Positions 12,577 to 25,459 of a stretch of 64,000 bases of DNA are shown one piece after another. The translations under genes were made by a program, and so were the position numbers. This DNA is from Taiwanofungus camphoratus (lineage: Eukaryota; Basidiomycota; Agaricomycetes; Polyporales; Taiwanofungaceae): NCBI GenBank assembly GCA_003999685.1, contig CP021224.1, positions 62,001 through 126,000 of the forward strand, in the 5' to 3' direction. The number at the start of each line of letters is the position of its first letter. Within the stretch, counting starts at the first letter, position 1. The notes beneath the pieces are model-generated. The model had not been told where the DNA came from and ran no database searches. It saw nothing but the letters and a program-made list of their open reading frames with translations.

Positions 12577-14352
12577 GAGTTGAGAAAGTATTCAAAAGGC
12601 GGACGGAAAAGAAAAATCAGCTGCAGATTACCATCGTGTCGTTATAACAGACCGGACTTGGTCCGTGCTTATTGGAATTCAGACCCGGAAGAAGGTTCGG
12701 GTCAGACCATTCTGAAAGATGACTGTCTCGCTTCTGTCGTAACTGATAGCTGGCGCCTAACCCTAACTCTGTCCCGTACCCATAGGAGTTTGATATCGAT
12801 TGTAGCGCAGGAATGGCGAATTGCCCTCAGGCATATCGGATCGGGCCCGTCAGCACTGGCGTTGTTGAGCAATTTTAGCTAGAGGAAGAGGTGGCTCAGG
12901 GTCTGAACCTCTCCGGGACAAAATGATAAACAACGGAAACTTGCAAGGGCGCACAACCTACGCGAGATGTCTTAACCAAATCCACAGCAATGTGCCAGGC
13001 TCCTGCCCTCCCTTTCTTCCGGGGGATGGGGCCCATTCTACTCAGAGGCCAGACCACTACTGCCAGGCGGTGTTTGAATTTTGACCTTAGCTGAGTCCGA
13101 AAATGTTAAATTGTGGCAGATACTTACTAGTACCACCAAGGAGCCTGGTCAATCTAGTCATCGATTTGCAGTCTTCATGGTGTTCTTGTTCAATATATAA
13201 CTACTGCTATGCTAGCCGACATCCAAATAGCCAAGAAGGACAGGCACTCTTGAGCCACGGCTGCACCTAAATAAAATAGATCGCTGACTGGTTCCCTACC
13301 AAACTGTAAGAGGAAACCACATATTAGCGGCAATGGCGTGAGCTCTCTTTGAATCGGTGGGTCTTACATAGCAAGTCATTAGAGCGTATTCACAGCCAAG
13401 TTCGAATTGAGCCCCATCAGAGACCGTTATTTGCCTATTTTTTTTCCTTGAGTTCGAATTGGGTGACTTGTATTCGTTGGTTTACAGCGCTTTTCATAAT
13501 TACTATGCCTCACCGGGGGGTCGGCACCCCCTAGAAGTCGGCAGGTAACGCAGAAGTAACACCGTTGTCACACATGGACCACCGCAAAACACCCTCGGAA
13601 TGCGTCCGAGGCGTGACTGACCGTGATCCCAGGCGTGACAATAGCCTGCAAATGCTCAGAAGAAGGGAAAACTCAACGACTCATTCATTTGCTTTCGTGC
13701 AAGCTCGAAATGAGAGCATATATGTAAAACCCTATGTAAACATGAAATTTCTAAGGAAAACGACAGTATCTAAGCCAGATATCATGGGGGTGCCGACTTC
13801 TAGGGGGTGCAGACTCCCGTGAGGCATAGTATGCGGAAAACGATTTTGCAAAGCCCGGCAAGTATTGGGCCAATCGACCCACATGATAAGCACATGGTTT
13901 CTAATTATAGTGAGCAGTTGCATGACCAATTGCTTAAAACAGTCGCTCCCCTCTGCTTTGTCATAATTTTGCTTGCCAAATACTTAGACTTTCTGCCTCA
14001 AATTCCGCATATGCCCGGGCTGTTCCAGGAACCAAGTTTCAGTTTTTGCTTTTCCGCATAATTATGAAAAGCGTTGTAAGCCTGGGCAAGCTTCCATCCC
14101 GAAATCCTATCATTCGTCAAGGAGGTTCGGACCAGACACTACTTTACTCGCGATGACGACTCTCATACAACCTGCATAAATTACCATATGCACAAAGTGC
14201 TCGACATGTAACTACTGATCACTCCTTCGTGTTACCCCTCAGAGATGCACGGGCCAACGCTCCGCCTCCTACAGCGTAAAGACAGGCATATTTGAAGCCA
14301 TGGCAGGAAGACGCTGTTGGGTTGCCATGGCTCGGACTTGATAAGAAAACAA
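12577..14352. other. Intergenic region containing a mariner-type MITE
   Basis: Upstream region of the HAK transporter (from 12577) and downstream of the F-box gene. Apart from the MITE at 13503-13829, it holds one GACCCGG/GGGTCAGACC word cluster near 12684-12710, reminiscent of the hAT-MITE ends. No gene was seen. Confidence 0.5.
13503..13829. mobile_element. 327-bp MITE with TA target duplication (Tc1/mariner-like)
   Basis: Left end CTATGCCTCACCGGGG (from 13503) and right end CCCGTGAGGCATAG (to 13829) are inverted copies. The match continues inward for about 38 bp, including CACCCCCTAGAAGTCGGCA on both arms with a few mismatches near the tips. The element is flanked by TA at 13501-13502 and 13830-13831, the target duplication of Tc1/mariner elements. 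The interior is non-coding, so it would need a transposase supplied elsewhere. High arm identity suggests a fairly recent insertion. Confidence 0.8.
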
Positions 14353-15609
14353 TCATGTTAGCTGTTGCATGACATGCAAGATGCCTTTGGATGCAAGCCC
14401 CGGAAGGGCCCCCTTGATCATGGCTGTCACGCCGCAATCCACGATTTCCCCGGAGCCGTACGTGCTGCGCCTCAGCACGCATAATTCGATGCTTCGTAGA
14501 CTCTTCAGCCGTGTGTGCGAGAGGGCAGAATCGATTTGGTCCCATCTGATCTGACCGAGCTGCTCGTAAAAGAGCACTTCTACGTAGATGTAGATGTTCT
14601 TCAGGAGGGGGGAGGACAGCTGCGCAAGGATGTCTGAGATCCAGGAGATTTCACAGGCAACGTGCGTCTCCAGACGCAAGAGTAACCGCAATTTTTGGAG
14701 TCCGGTGTTGTGGCCGAGGCTCAAGCTGTCACGCATCGTGCCTGCAAGGTGCTCAGACGGCAACTTCCCAAATGTGACCCGACGGCAATGCTCACCTTGT
14801 GGAAATGCCCATCTTTGCACACGGTCGTCCATCGTGATTGAGAGCGTTTTCACGGACGATCCCGCGATCTGCAAGAATCTCCCCAGATCCACAGGATCCT
14901 CGCAGCCCCAGGAGAAGTGCACGTTCTCCACAGCGACATTCTTCCGGTGGCTCCATGCCCACTGTGCCACGATGCTGGGAGCGCTGCAGATGTCTCCAAC
15001 GTCAAGCCAGCGAAGTCGAAGCTCGGGCGCGTTGTTGCGCAGCACGTCCTCGCAGTCGACCGCCTCACATCCCACCCCTTCCATGCGAACACTCTCAAGA
15101 CGCGGAAGCGCCTGCAAGAGGTGCAGAAAGTCATGTGGGTTCCAGAAATCGCAGGTTGAGACCCAGAGATCCGTGACCAGAGGATACTGCGTGAGAAGCA
15201 GCTGCTGTGTCTCGTGTTCCAAATCATCCCACACGATCCCATCCAGTGAGAGCCTTTCCACCTTGGTGAACTGCCTGAGCAAGGGGCGTGCAGAAGAATC
15301 TATCCACGAGTGTTCTACAGGTGTACCGTCATCACAAGCGTCTATGCTCAGACTGTGGACATAGTCTGCGAGAGGGGAGGTGTAGAGCTCGGTGAGGTGG
15401 TCGAGATGGCTGGTGGGATCAATTCGAACGGCGGCATGTATATGGACTCGACTGCGATGTAGCCATGCACGACAGGTGACAGAGCACGCAGCCAGGGCGG
15501 AACGATGATAAGACTTCCCGAGTTCGTCTATGATCATATCCGCCACCTCTTGCGGCACCCGAGGCCTCATCGTGCAGGCCTGTGTCCTACAAGAGGGTCG
15601 CGGTTGCAT
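14353..15609 (-). CDS. F-box protein, single exon
   Basis: 418 residues without introns. An F-box-like segment lies at about residues 17-55 (VPQEVADMIIDELG, then the SALAACSVTCRAWLHRSR core), followed by leucine-rich, repeat-like sequence, the layout of basidiomycete F-box families. By family the F-box binds Skp1 in an SCF ubiquitin ligase and the variable C-terminal part picks the substrate, which is unknown here. The ATG at 15609 was taken; MRPRVPQEV, 13 residues in, is a plausible alternative. It differs from the F-box family at 48-56 kb, which opens LPPE[IL]CDYILDYLWD, so it is a distant relative at best. Long open frames on the opposite strand here are shadows. Confidence 0.82.
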   Translation of the reverse strand: MQPRPSCRTQACTMRPRVPQEVADMIIDELGKSYHRSALAACSVTCRAWLHRSRVHIHAAVRIDPTSHLDHLTELYTSPLADYVHSLSIDACDDGTPVEHSWIDSSARPLLRQFTKVERLSLDGIVWDDLEHETQQLLLTQYPLVTDLWVSTCDFWNPHDFLHLLQALPRLESVRMEGVGCEAVDCEDVLRNNAPELRLRWLDVGDICSAPSIVAQWAWSHRKNVAVENVHFSWGCEDPVDLGRFLQIAGSSVKTLSITMDDRVQRWAFPQGEHCRRVTFGKLPSEHLAGTMRDSLSLGHNTGLQKLRLLLRLETHVACEISWISDILAQLSSPLLKNIYIYVEVLFYEQLGQIRWDQIDSALSHTRLKSLRSIELCVLRRSTYGSGEIVDCGVTAMIKGALPGLASKGILHVMQQLT

Positions 15610-18600
15610 GGGTCGCTTACTGCTACGACCGTAGCGAGTGTTGGGGAAACCTTGACATGTCGGTCATGTTAGCCATCCTCAGCTGTTGCAGCGAACAGTA
15701 TATGAGCGTTACCGGAATGTCTGGAGTCGATCAGTGAAGCTACGCGATCGATATCACTGGCAAGTGGATCGGTCCCTGCAATGTAACACGTCTCCTGCCA
15801 TCGATATAAGTAGACTTAACACAAGGCCCACAGCATTGTGGTCCGTTACATGCCATCTTGAACCACACCACTGATCGGTGTGGTATGATGGGTTACCAAT
15901 AGCCCCCACGATAAGCTTTGGAAAAATTGGGAGCTTACATGGTACGATGTGCTTGAGAATAGACACAAGTGCAGGAATTAAGTGGCCATGGTTTGGGATG
16001 AGGTGAGAGGGTAGAAGAACGGTGATGGGCCAAAATAATCAGTGATGTGCTTGACCGGGTCTGACCTCGGGTCAGACCTCATTGACGGGGTCTGACCCCA
16101 AAAGGTCTGACTCTGGTCAATGGTCAATGCGTGACCACTGTCCTACGCCACTCCAGTCGGCCAGCTACCTACAAGATCGCGAGATGGATACATTATAAAT
16201 ATAGATACATAATAATTACAAAATAAAGATGACTGTAGAGTCATTAGACATTAGTAGAAACATTCAAGAGCCACTAACAATTTCACTTGTCTCTCAATGA
16301 CTTCATGTCATCCGAATCAACCATTCAACATAATCATGTGATGCAATCAAAGGTCACGCATTGACCATTGACCTTTGATTGACCCTGGGGTCAGACCCGG
16401 TCAGACCCATTGACGGGGTCGAAGGGTCAAGGGGTCAGGTACTGACCCTACCACCACTGAAAATAATAGATTTTTCGACACTTTTATTGAACTTGTTCTC
16501 TATGCACCCCCTCTTTCTAAAATTAGAGAATGCAGTTGTGTTGCAGGATTTTCTAGACTATTTTAGACAACATCTGATCTTGCAAATGTCCCAAGGAGTG
16601 TTCACGATAAGCCATTCTCAAATACTGGGTCCTTCTCAAAATGATGTCCCGTGATAGTATCGTTTTTAGGATTGCTGTAACAATAGATCTAGATTAGAGC
16701 TGCCGGATAGCTACGTGGGCTGTCCCCTGCATCGTGTCGCTTCTGTGCTCGTGTAATTCAGTGCTCCTACAGGCACTATGAAATACGAGGTCGGGAAGTA
16801 AGTGTCATGAAATCTTAGAAGTCAAGTCTTGATCTTGCAGACAAGTTGCAGTCTCGTAATTGTAGAACGTTATGCTAGATGTTTGCCAAACGTTTGGTGA
16901 GAGACTGCCGAGTGGAGCCCATGCTGCGATGTAGGCTGAGCACCTAGATCAACATATGGAGGGATCTCCACTCACTGAGAAACGAAATATGTGAATATCT
17001 GGTTATCGGATGATATGCCTGGGTGGTCCGACAGCGAAAGCAAAGTGTCATCCTGAGCTCGCGACTAAGCAGCGATTCGCTCATCAAACTTGATGGCGAC
17101 ACGTTATAGCTACATGATGATACTACGTATGCGCCCATCGACAGCCAACCTGTTAATTTAATTACTTGCGATCGAATGTGGTTGATGTTCGATACCGGGT
17201 TCCACTGTGGCATCGTGCGGACAACACCGTATAAAGTCGAGATGGTTCAATCACTCGGGTTGACGATTTCGTGTTGACACATTGAACAGAGGGTTCAGAC
17301 CGCCTCTGTCATATGGGGTACTTTTCATGGATGAAATCAGCAAGATCGTCGGTTCTTCTCTGTCACGGGAAGTCGATTACGCAAAACGGCGCAGCGTGCT
17401 GCACCGAGGATGCTTGTTTCCGACCATAAAAGCGCAAAACACGCAGAAATGTCCCAAACGGACGACGGCCCATGAGATTGGCATCCGAACACGTTCGGGG
17501 CTCTGCGGATATGCGGCTTTTGATCCTCAGCGGTCTGCAACACATGTATCCAAGGTGACGATTTAGTATAAGCCTCACAGCATGCTGCAGCACGTTACCG
17601 TGCAAAGAGTAAGGGCACATGTGGGCCTCATTCTTCCGCTTCGTTTGTGAACAAACACTCGCGTAAAAATAGCCGAATGTAAAGGGGGTCAGAGACCTTA
17701 GCCTGGGTCATGCCATGTGTAAGTCCATTCCACCTCCAAGCCCGCTCTATACACATGTGTAGAGCTGCCTTCCTCCGATGCCGTCTCTGCTAAGGGTGTG
17801 TGACATCGTGAATTGCATTAGGGCTGACCCCCATGTGGGAACTGGCACAATGAACACCGAGAACCTCAGGTGAACAAACTCAGGTTCAAGGGTTATGAAT
17901 GAACAAAACGAAAATAGGACGGGTTATCGTTTGTAAGGACGCTGCCATCTCGCATAAAGACAGGTGGGAGGCCCACATGTGTCTCAGGCGGGACCTCTAG
18001 AACATCGTGTCCACATGATATGAAACGGCCAGACACAAGCACAGGCCAGAGGAATTATACGGAGAGCAACGGGGATGGTGTCTGGACAATTGTGGTCTCA
18101 AGGTACCACACAGTGCTAGAATAGCCCAGACGCAGTAGATGAAAGCCAAGGTACGATCGGATCTACTTGGAATGATCAGCCAAAGAATGAATTGAACATG
18201 TCTGGACAGTGCCATGTTCGACCACAATCTTACTCACCACTGTGAGTCGACGGAAGCTATACACTATTCGTATACGGGGATGAAGTAAAACGGCTCTCAT
18301 CACATGAGGGAAAAGAAGTTGAGATGCAAGGATACATGGAACGCATGATCAGGTGTATCAAATGTTCGGAGTTGAAGATTCCTAAGAGAGTTACCACTCG
18401 TGGAATAAACATGGTGCTATCCACGAGTCGTGCCGAAGGAAAAGAGCATGAGCTAGACATGACTCAACAGTGCAGGAGATATGGCGACGTCTGATGTGCG
18501 CTTTGAGTAGCCAAGATGGACCTCAAACATCACCGCTGAACGGAGCCGACCTGAAGGAGGTGAAAGAAATGAGATGAACGCGACTAAGTCACTCCGTAAA

Positions 18601-20652
18601 GATAGCGGCTCAAAACATTTAGTTGAGCCACAAGTCTTCCTTGAATGGCACGGATGTCAGGACCGAAGTCGCGGTATCATGCACGCAGAACAACCATGGA
18701 AGTAGGGAAGATGAAATGAGTGACTCCAAATAGACGCCAAGCTGAACAACGAAAGGCTTGAAACGCAAGCTTAATTAGCGCTGAAGACGGGTAACTGTTC
18801 GGGTCCGTACTGCATGTGTCTGCAGGAATGATCAAAGCGAGCAGGAAGACATTGTGCGTCTCCAAAGACCATGTGAGACATGTCTTTGACACTGCGGACA
18901 CAAACATATGTCATCCCTGACCACATGCGTGGAACACGCAGACAACTTGAAATACGAAGTTAGGAAGATGTGGTGGTCACTAGGAGTATCCTGCATCCTT
19001 GTGACGCTCTACCGGCAGCGCTCGGCAGTTGAGGATTTGTGTTGTTCCTGAAAGTAAAATTTCAACCGAGTCACGTCATCATGTTCTGAATGCACCTAAC
19101 CGCTGTAGTCTGGAGCCGCGGTCTCCAGGGACAAGGGAAGGGTGACAAGGGAAGTGTGGACGGCGGACAAATGCACCGCAACGCACCGAGTTTGATGACC
19201 CTTGCATGCGTCCTATAGCAAGTCACAAGGATAGTGGGTGTTCTATGTGGTGCCAATAGATCGGATATTATGTCAATCCACAAGGCTTTGTCTCAAAGCG
19301 CGAGTCCATCAACACGTAGGACGTGCCCGTTTAATTATAAGACAAGGGTGTTAAGGCTGGTACAGTATCCTGCAAAGTTACAACAATGTGAGAAAACCAC
19401 TTGGCCACAGCCTTTGGCATTGCGGTCTCCAGGAACGATGGTGAGTGACAGTTGATTGGAAGCGTTGTCAGTTGTCGAATGGACGATCAACGCACCGTGT
19501 CAAATACACTCAATGAAGAATTCTGCGCCCTGGATACATTCTGAACGGATGTCCTCTCAAACAGCGTCGTAGTGTCAGGAAGACGTTGACTGGCAAATCT
19601 CAGAACTTGCAGGTGCAGATGATTTGCACGGTGTTGAGAAGGACGAGATGGTTGCGTGATACCTGCTGCAGCACAGCCATACTGCAATGTTATATAATGT
19701 GACGATTTTGATGTACCAGAGCCTGCAGATTGTGATAATTGGCCCATCGAAACGAAAACAGCGAGGAACATATCAAGGCTCCTGAAGACTTGAGATCTCT
19801 ATGAGAGCAAGCGTGTACGACGACTCAACTATCATTCCGTGAGCACTCTGCGACCCCAGTTACGTGATACGCCAGATATACGGTGTTCGCGGGAGATCTC
19901 AGCGCCAATGTGTCTATTAGGGAATTGGAGGTATGAAATAGGAGCATCAAGTCATCACAAGGGCCAGACAGAAAGATACAAGCCTGACATGGTACAAGGG
20001 CAGCCTCGGCCAGGTTTCGTCAAGGCGACCGTGGGGAAAGAACTGTTGACACCAAGCAGTTCAACGTGATACCAGTTTAGTTTCCCGGGAAAAAAGGGTA
20101 CATGAAATAACATCCAGACTGCACAGCCTGGGGAGGTATTCAAACACAATATCCGTTCTTTCCAGGACTGTTAGAGGGAAAGATTACTTGAGACACCGTG
20201 GCCACGTACGAACCTTGAGGCTTTGGAGGTGAATACTTAATACTGATGTTACGTAAAGTTCAGGCATCATTCAACATTTTACTGTTCCAAGTACTTATTG
20301 ATTTGAGACTTGCGTACACGCACACGTGACATGGATTACTTTGAATTGAGCTCGCGCCGACTCCGGGCCAGTCTCGGGCTTCCTTTACATCAAAGCGGCC
20401 TGCCGTAGTCCATCGCTGGAATTGTCCAGCCGAACCCCTAGCTGTCCAGACGGTCGAGGATGCCCTCGTCTGTTTCGCGGCCCCGACTGCCCGTGTTGCG
20501 TCAACTTTCTGGGAACGCATTGCAGTGACGCCTGTCAGGCTCGCTCTTGATAAGTCTAGCACCATAGCCCTCCTCCACACAGTACGAAAAGAAAAGTTCC
20601 TCTCGTTCCTTACATACTTACTTACGACATACCATCTCGCTCATTTTTAGCG
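15610..20652. other. 5 kb gene-poor region with one MITE
   Basis: No open frame above about 106 codons, and no chain of exons with recognisable domains on either strand. It contains the hAT-type MITE at 16040-16459. A short phrase (GAAATACGAGGTCGGGAAG near 16780 and a diverged GAAATACGAAGTTAGGAAG near 18947) occurs twice, hinting at old duplicated repeat material. The last few hundred bases are the promoter of the GMC gene, with pyrimidine-rich sequence just before its ATG. Confidence 0.45.
16040..16459. mobile_element. 420-bp hAT-type MITE with 8-bp target duplication
   Basis: The left end reads CAGTGATGTGCTTGACC and the right end, inverted, CAGTGGTGGTAGGGTCAG. Both arms of about 100 bp are packed with GGTCTGACC/TGACC words, and both contain GGTCAATGGTCAATGCGTGACC's core (first 20 bases GGTCAATGGTCAATGCGTGA) in opposite orientation. 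The flanks are identical 8-mers AAAATAAT at 16032-16039 and 16460-16467. CAGTG-type tips plus an 8-bp duplication are the hallmark of hAT transposons. The AT-rich middle has no coding capacity, so the element is non-autonomous. Confidence 0.88.
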
Positions 20653-23117
20653 ATGCGGGCGTTAGGCCTACTACTAGCAGCCCTCTCCTTGTCTTATGTT
20701 GCATGCTATACTAACGGACATCGCGATATATATCATCATCCTTACGAGCGCGAAATCCACCGGGGGAATATCGTCTACAACGGTCAGATCGCTAACTCAT
20801 ATGACTTTGTAATTGTAGGCGGTGGAACCAGTGGTTTAGTGCTTGCTTCTCGTCTTTCTGAAGACGCGAACACTACTGTGCTCGTTCTCGAAGCTGGGGA
20901 CACCGGCGATGCCGTCAGTGCTTCGATCAGTACGTCTATCGTCTTTGCAACCTTTCACAGGGCTCTCAACTCGCACACAGACATACCCGGAGATGCGTAC
21001 TATTCCTCACTTCTTGATACCTCATACGACTGGGCGTATACAACGGCCCCGCAACCCCAAGCAAACAACCGTGCTTTGCCTTGGCCGCGTGGCAAGGTGC
21101 TTGGCGGGTCTTCCGCCATTAACGGTATGTACCTCGTGCGCCCCTCTGCGCTCGAGGTCAATGCATGGGCGGGTATGATCGACGGTGGATCGCAGTGGAA
21201 CTGGGACACACTCTTTGCCGCAATGAAGAAGAGCGAGGATTTCACGCCTCCGAGCCCGCAGATCCAGGCAGAGGGCAATATTCTGTACAGCAACGCGAGC
21301 CACGGCTTTTCGGGGCCGCTGCATTCCACGTACCCCGGGTAGTAAGCATTCAGACGGTCATCTTATGCCATGTGTTAGTGCTGATCTGGTCATCCGCCCA
21401 GCATGATGCCCCTTGTGGGGAACTGGACAGGAACGCTTAGCAATGTTGGAATACAGACTGCAGCAGACGCAGACGGTGGCGATGGCTGGGGTGCGTTTAT
21501 TGCGACCTCGTCGATCAATCCTGCGAATTGGACGCGCTCATACTCGCGCTCGGCGTACATTGATCCGCTCCCACCACGGTCAAATCTCGCCGTCCTCCCA
21601 AATGCGACTGTCACGCGCTTGATTTTCAAAAACTCGACACAGGGGAACTTGAGCGCGGTTGCGGTGGAATATGCTAGTGCGAGGGGTGCCCCGACGAGCA
21701 CCGTCAACGTTACAAAGGAGGTGATCCTCGCCGGAGGAGCGATCGGTAGTCCTCAGGTCCTGATGCTCAGCGGAGTCGGCCCAACGGATGTGCTGCAGGC
21801 GGCTGGGATTGCAGTCCAGGTAGAACTTCCGGGTGTTGGGCAGCATTTGCAGGATCACATTGTAAGTATTGTACTAGGACTAGGGATTCTGGGAGTATTT
21901 CTGACATCATGGCTGGGCGCCTTTAGGCAGCCGAAGTTGTCTGGAAAACCACAGAGCAAACAGCTGCATCCATTCATGCTGCGAACGCTACAATGCTTGT
22001 AAGTGTCTTTTGTGTATCACTCAACCTGGTCTCAGCTACTTATCCCAGCCCAATGGGACCTCGTCGCCGTTCCTTTCCTTTATCAACTCTGCCACCGCCT
22101 ATGTCAACTTCAGCTCCCTTCTCGGCTCAAATGCGTCCTCCTATGGATCACAAATTGCTAGTGCGCTGGAGCAATCTGCGGCAAGCCTTGTACCGAGCCA
22201 ATACAGTGAAGTCGCCGCTGGCTATAAGACGATTTACAACGCTACCCAGCAGCTCCTTTCGTCTTCGATTGGCCAGATGGAGATCCTGCTCAGCTTGACA
22301 GGCTCCGGCAGTGGAGCGCAGACTATAGCAGTTCAGGGGGCACTACAACATCCCTTCAGGTGGGCGTTGTCCTGTTACTCTGGCTATTGTCTCTGAAATT
22401 TGAGTCTCAGTCAAGGTCGTCTGTACATCAATAGCTCAGATCCGTTTAACTATCCTGTCATCGACCCGGGCTATCTGACACATTCTGCTGATCTGATCAT
22501 GATGCGTGAGGGTTTGAAACTTGCGCGGCAGCTCGGAAATACTGCGCCCCTCAGCATTGCCATGACTCAGGAAATTTCTCCCGGCCCGTCGGTGAGCACA
22601 GATGATGATTGGGACAAGTGGTTGGCTGCGAATATTGAGACCGAGTATCATCCCTCGTGCTCGTGTGCCATGTTGCCACAGAGCCAGGGAGGCGTGGTTG
22701 ACGCAAACCTGAAGGTCTATGGGCTTGGTGCGCACGCCTCTTGCTTGTTGCCTTCTCGAACACTCATTTTTCTGTCAGCAAACGTGAGGGTTGCGGATGC
22801 ATCAGTGTTCCCCTTCCAATTTGCTGCGCATGTGCGTCTGTTGTGGTCTCCGTCTCTATACTTGCAACCTTCTGAGCTTCCATTCCCAGTTGCAAGCCCC
22901 TACGTACGGCCTCGGTGAACAGGCTGCGAGCATGATCCGTGCCGCATACAACGATCCCGTTCCCACTTCTTCCAGTAACTCGGTGTCAGTGTCCCCGACC
23001 TCATCTTCCCCATCTCAGGTCAGAAAAAGCGCTGCTCTGCCATTGGCCCGTCGTCCGGATATCGTTTCATTAATTGTGACTGCGGCGCTCGTTGGGGTGG
23101 GCGTGCTGGTTCTGTAG
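20653..23117 (+). CDS. Secreted GMC oxidoreductase with GPI-anchor-like C-terminus
   Basis: FAD-dependent glucose-methanol-choline oxidoreductase of the aryl-alcohol oxidase/glucose oxidase group; such enzymes oxidise alcohols or sugars and give H2O2 (family knowledge). Eight exons (20653-20929, 20981-21338, 21402-21861, 21927-21998, 22049-22359, 22411-22727, 22779-22831, 22890-23117) sum to 691 residues in frame. Features in order: signal peptide (residues 1-19, ending around SYVAC), the dinucleotide fold VIVGGGTSGLVLASRLSED with EAGD, GMC signature 1 KVLGGSSAINGMYLVRP, signature 2 GGAIGSPQVLMLSGVGP, and the catalytic region EYHPSCSCAM followed by ADASVFPFQFAAH. After a Ser/Thr-rich stretch the protein ends in a hydrophobic segment SLIVTAALVGVGVLVL, typical of a GPI attachment signal. 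Intron 1 is 51 nt and in frame, so its retention would also be translatable. The substrate is unknown. Confidence 0.9.
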
Positions 23118-24477
<1,360 letters not shown>

Positions 24478-24607
24478 CTCTGATGGGTAGACAACCAATC
24501 TGGGCACAAGGAGGAAAGCAAAGAATACAGATGTTTGAATACATAATAATACAGGGTTTGCACTGGGCAACTGAATCTGTTGTATATATAACATCTGATA
24601 TGTGGTA

Positions 24608-25459
24608 CTAATGTCTGTGTGAGCCGCGGCGACATGGGCCATCGGGTCGTACTGCTTCATCATCAAGTTCTTCACACGACCGCTGCTTGGTTTCTCGTAC
24701 ACGTCGCCTGATTTTCGCCCGCCGTTCTCTGCCAAATTCCCTTGCTTCTTGCCTTGCTTGGGCAAGGTTTGAAGATGCAACGAGATGCCTCTGGTCTGCT
24801 ACACCGATAGATGGCCATATTAGAGCGGGAGCGAGACCAGCGCCTAGAGACTGATAGCGTAGTGAAATATCCGAATGCAGCCTCGAGTGAGTTGTAACAT
24901 ACCAGCAAACCAGCAGCGATGATGAATCTATCCTTCCACCTATCATCTGGACTAGCCGACCACTCCTGCTGCCGAGGCCCGTGGGCATAGTCGAATCGTC
25001 CGCCGGCAAACTCAGCACGACGGCTGTGCCGATGCCGCGCCTCCTGCGCTCTCCTTCTCCGGTCCAGCTCCGCACGTATGGGGTCGACGTTGCGCCCCCT
25101 AAGAGCGTCATATGCAGCGGTGAGAGACTGAAAGCGTGCATGGCGTTCTGCATGCGAGAGATCGCGGCAGAAGGGCGAGTCGGGATGATGGACCCGAACT
25201 AGGTCATAATCTTACCTCCGAATGCATGTCAGTCAATGATAGACGCTAGGTATTGGTTCGAACTGGTGTCGGAGAGCACAGGAGTAAGGCGAACGGAATG
25301 CGTACATCTGGCCTTGATATCCCGCTGGCTGGCCCCTATTGGGAGGTGAAAGATCTGATGCGGTGTCGGATGCGCATTCGTAGGGAACGGAAATGAGTGC
25401 AGAGATGAAGACGATGCTCTGCGTGTCTGTGCAAAGACTCGTCGGATGGGCGCCGGCAT
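24608..25459 (-). CDS. Mitochondrial-type J-domain protein with membrane segment (DNAJC30-like layout)
   Basis: Three exons (25306-25459, 24903-25210, 24608-24850) give 234 residues. The N-terminus is rich in Arg and Ser (PAPIRRVFAQTRRASSSS), as in mitochondrial targeting sequences. A J-domain follows: HQIFHLPIGASQRDIKARYY, DLVRVHHPDS with the HPD tripeptide that stimulates Hsp70 ATPase, and FQSLTAAYDALRG. Next is Arg-rich sequence, then a hydrophobic segment (FIIAAGLLSLGAGLAPALIW) that is probably membrane-spanning, and a charged C-terminal tail. The overall plan, a J-domain near the N-terminus followed by one membrane helix, resembles DNAJC30-like proteins. The start is the ATG at 25459; an in-frame GTG lies just upstream. 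It sits divergent to Hsp78, another mitochondrial chaperone. Its Hsp70 partner would be the matrix Ssc1-type protein (inference). Confidence 0.82.

Noticed and set aside
14594-15364. 256-codon open frame on the + strand
   Set aside because: It lies antisense within the F-box gene; composition is Ser/Arg/Cys-heavy and it has no domain. A codon-bias shadow.
20930-20980. Treating this in-frame 51-nt stretch of the GMC gene as coding
   Set aside because: It has canonical GTACGT and CACAG borders, and its removal restores the family alignment; retention stays formally possible.
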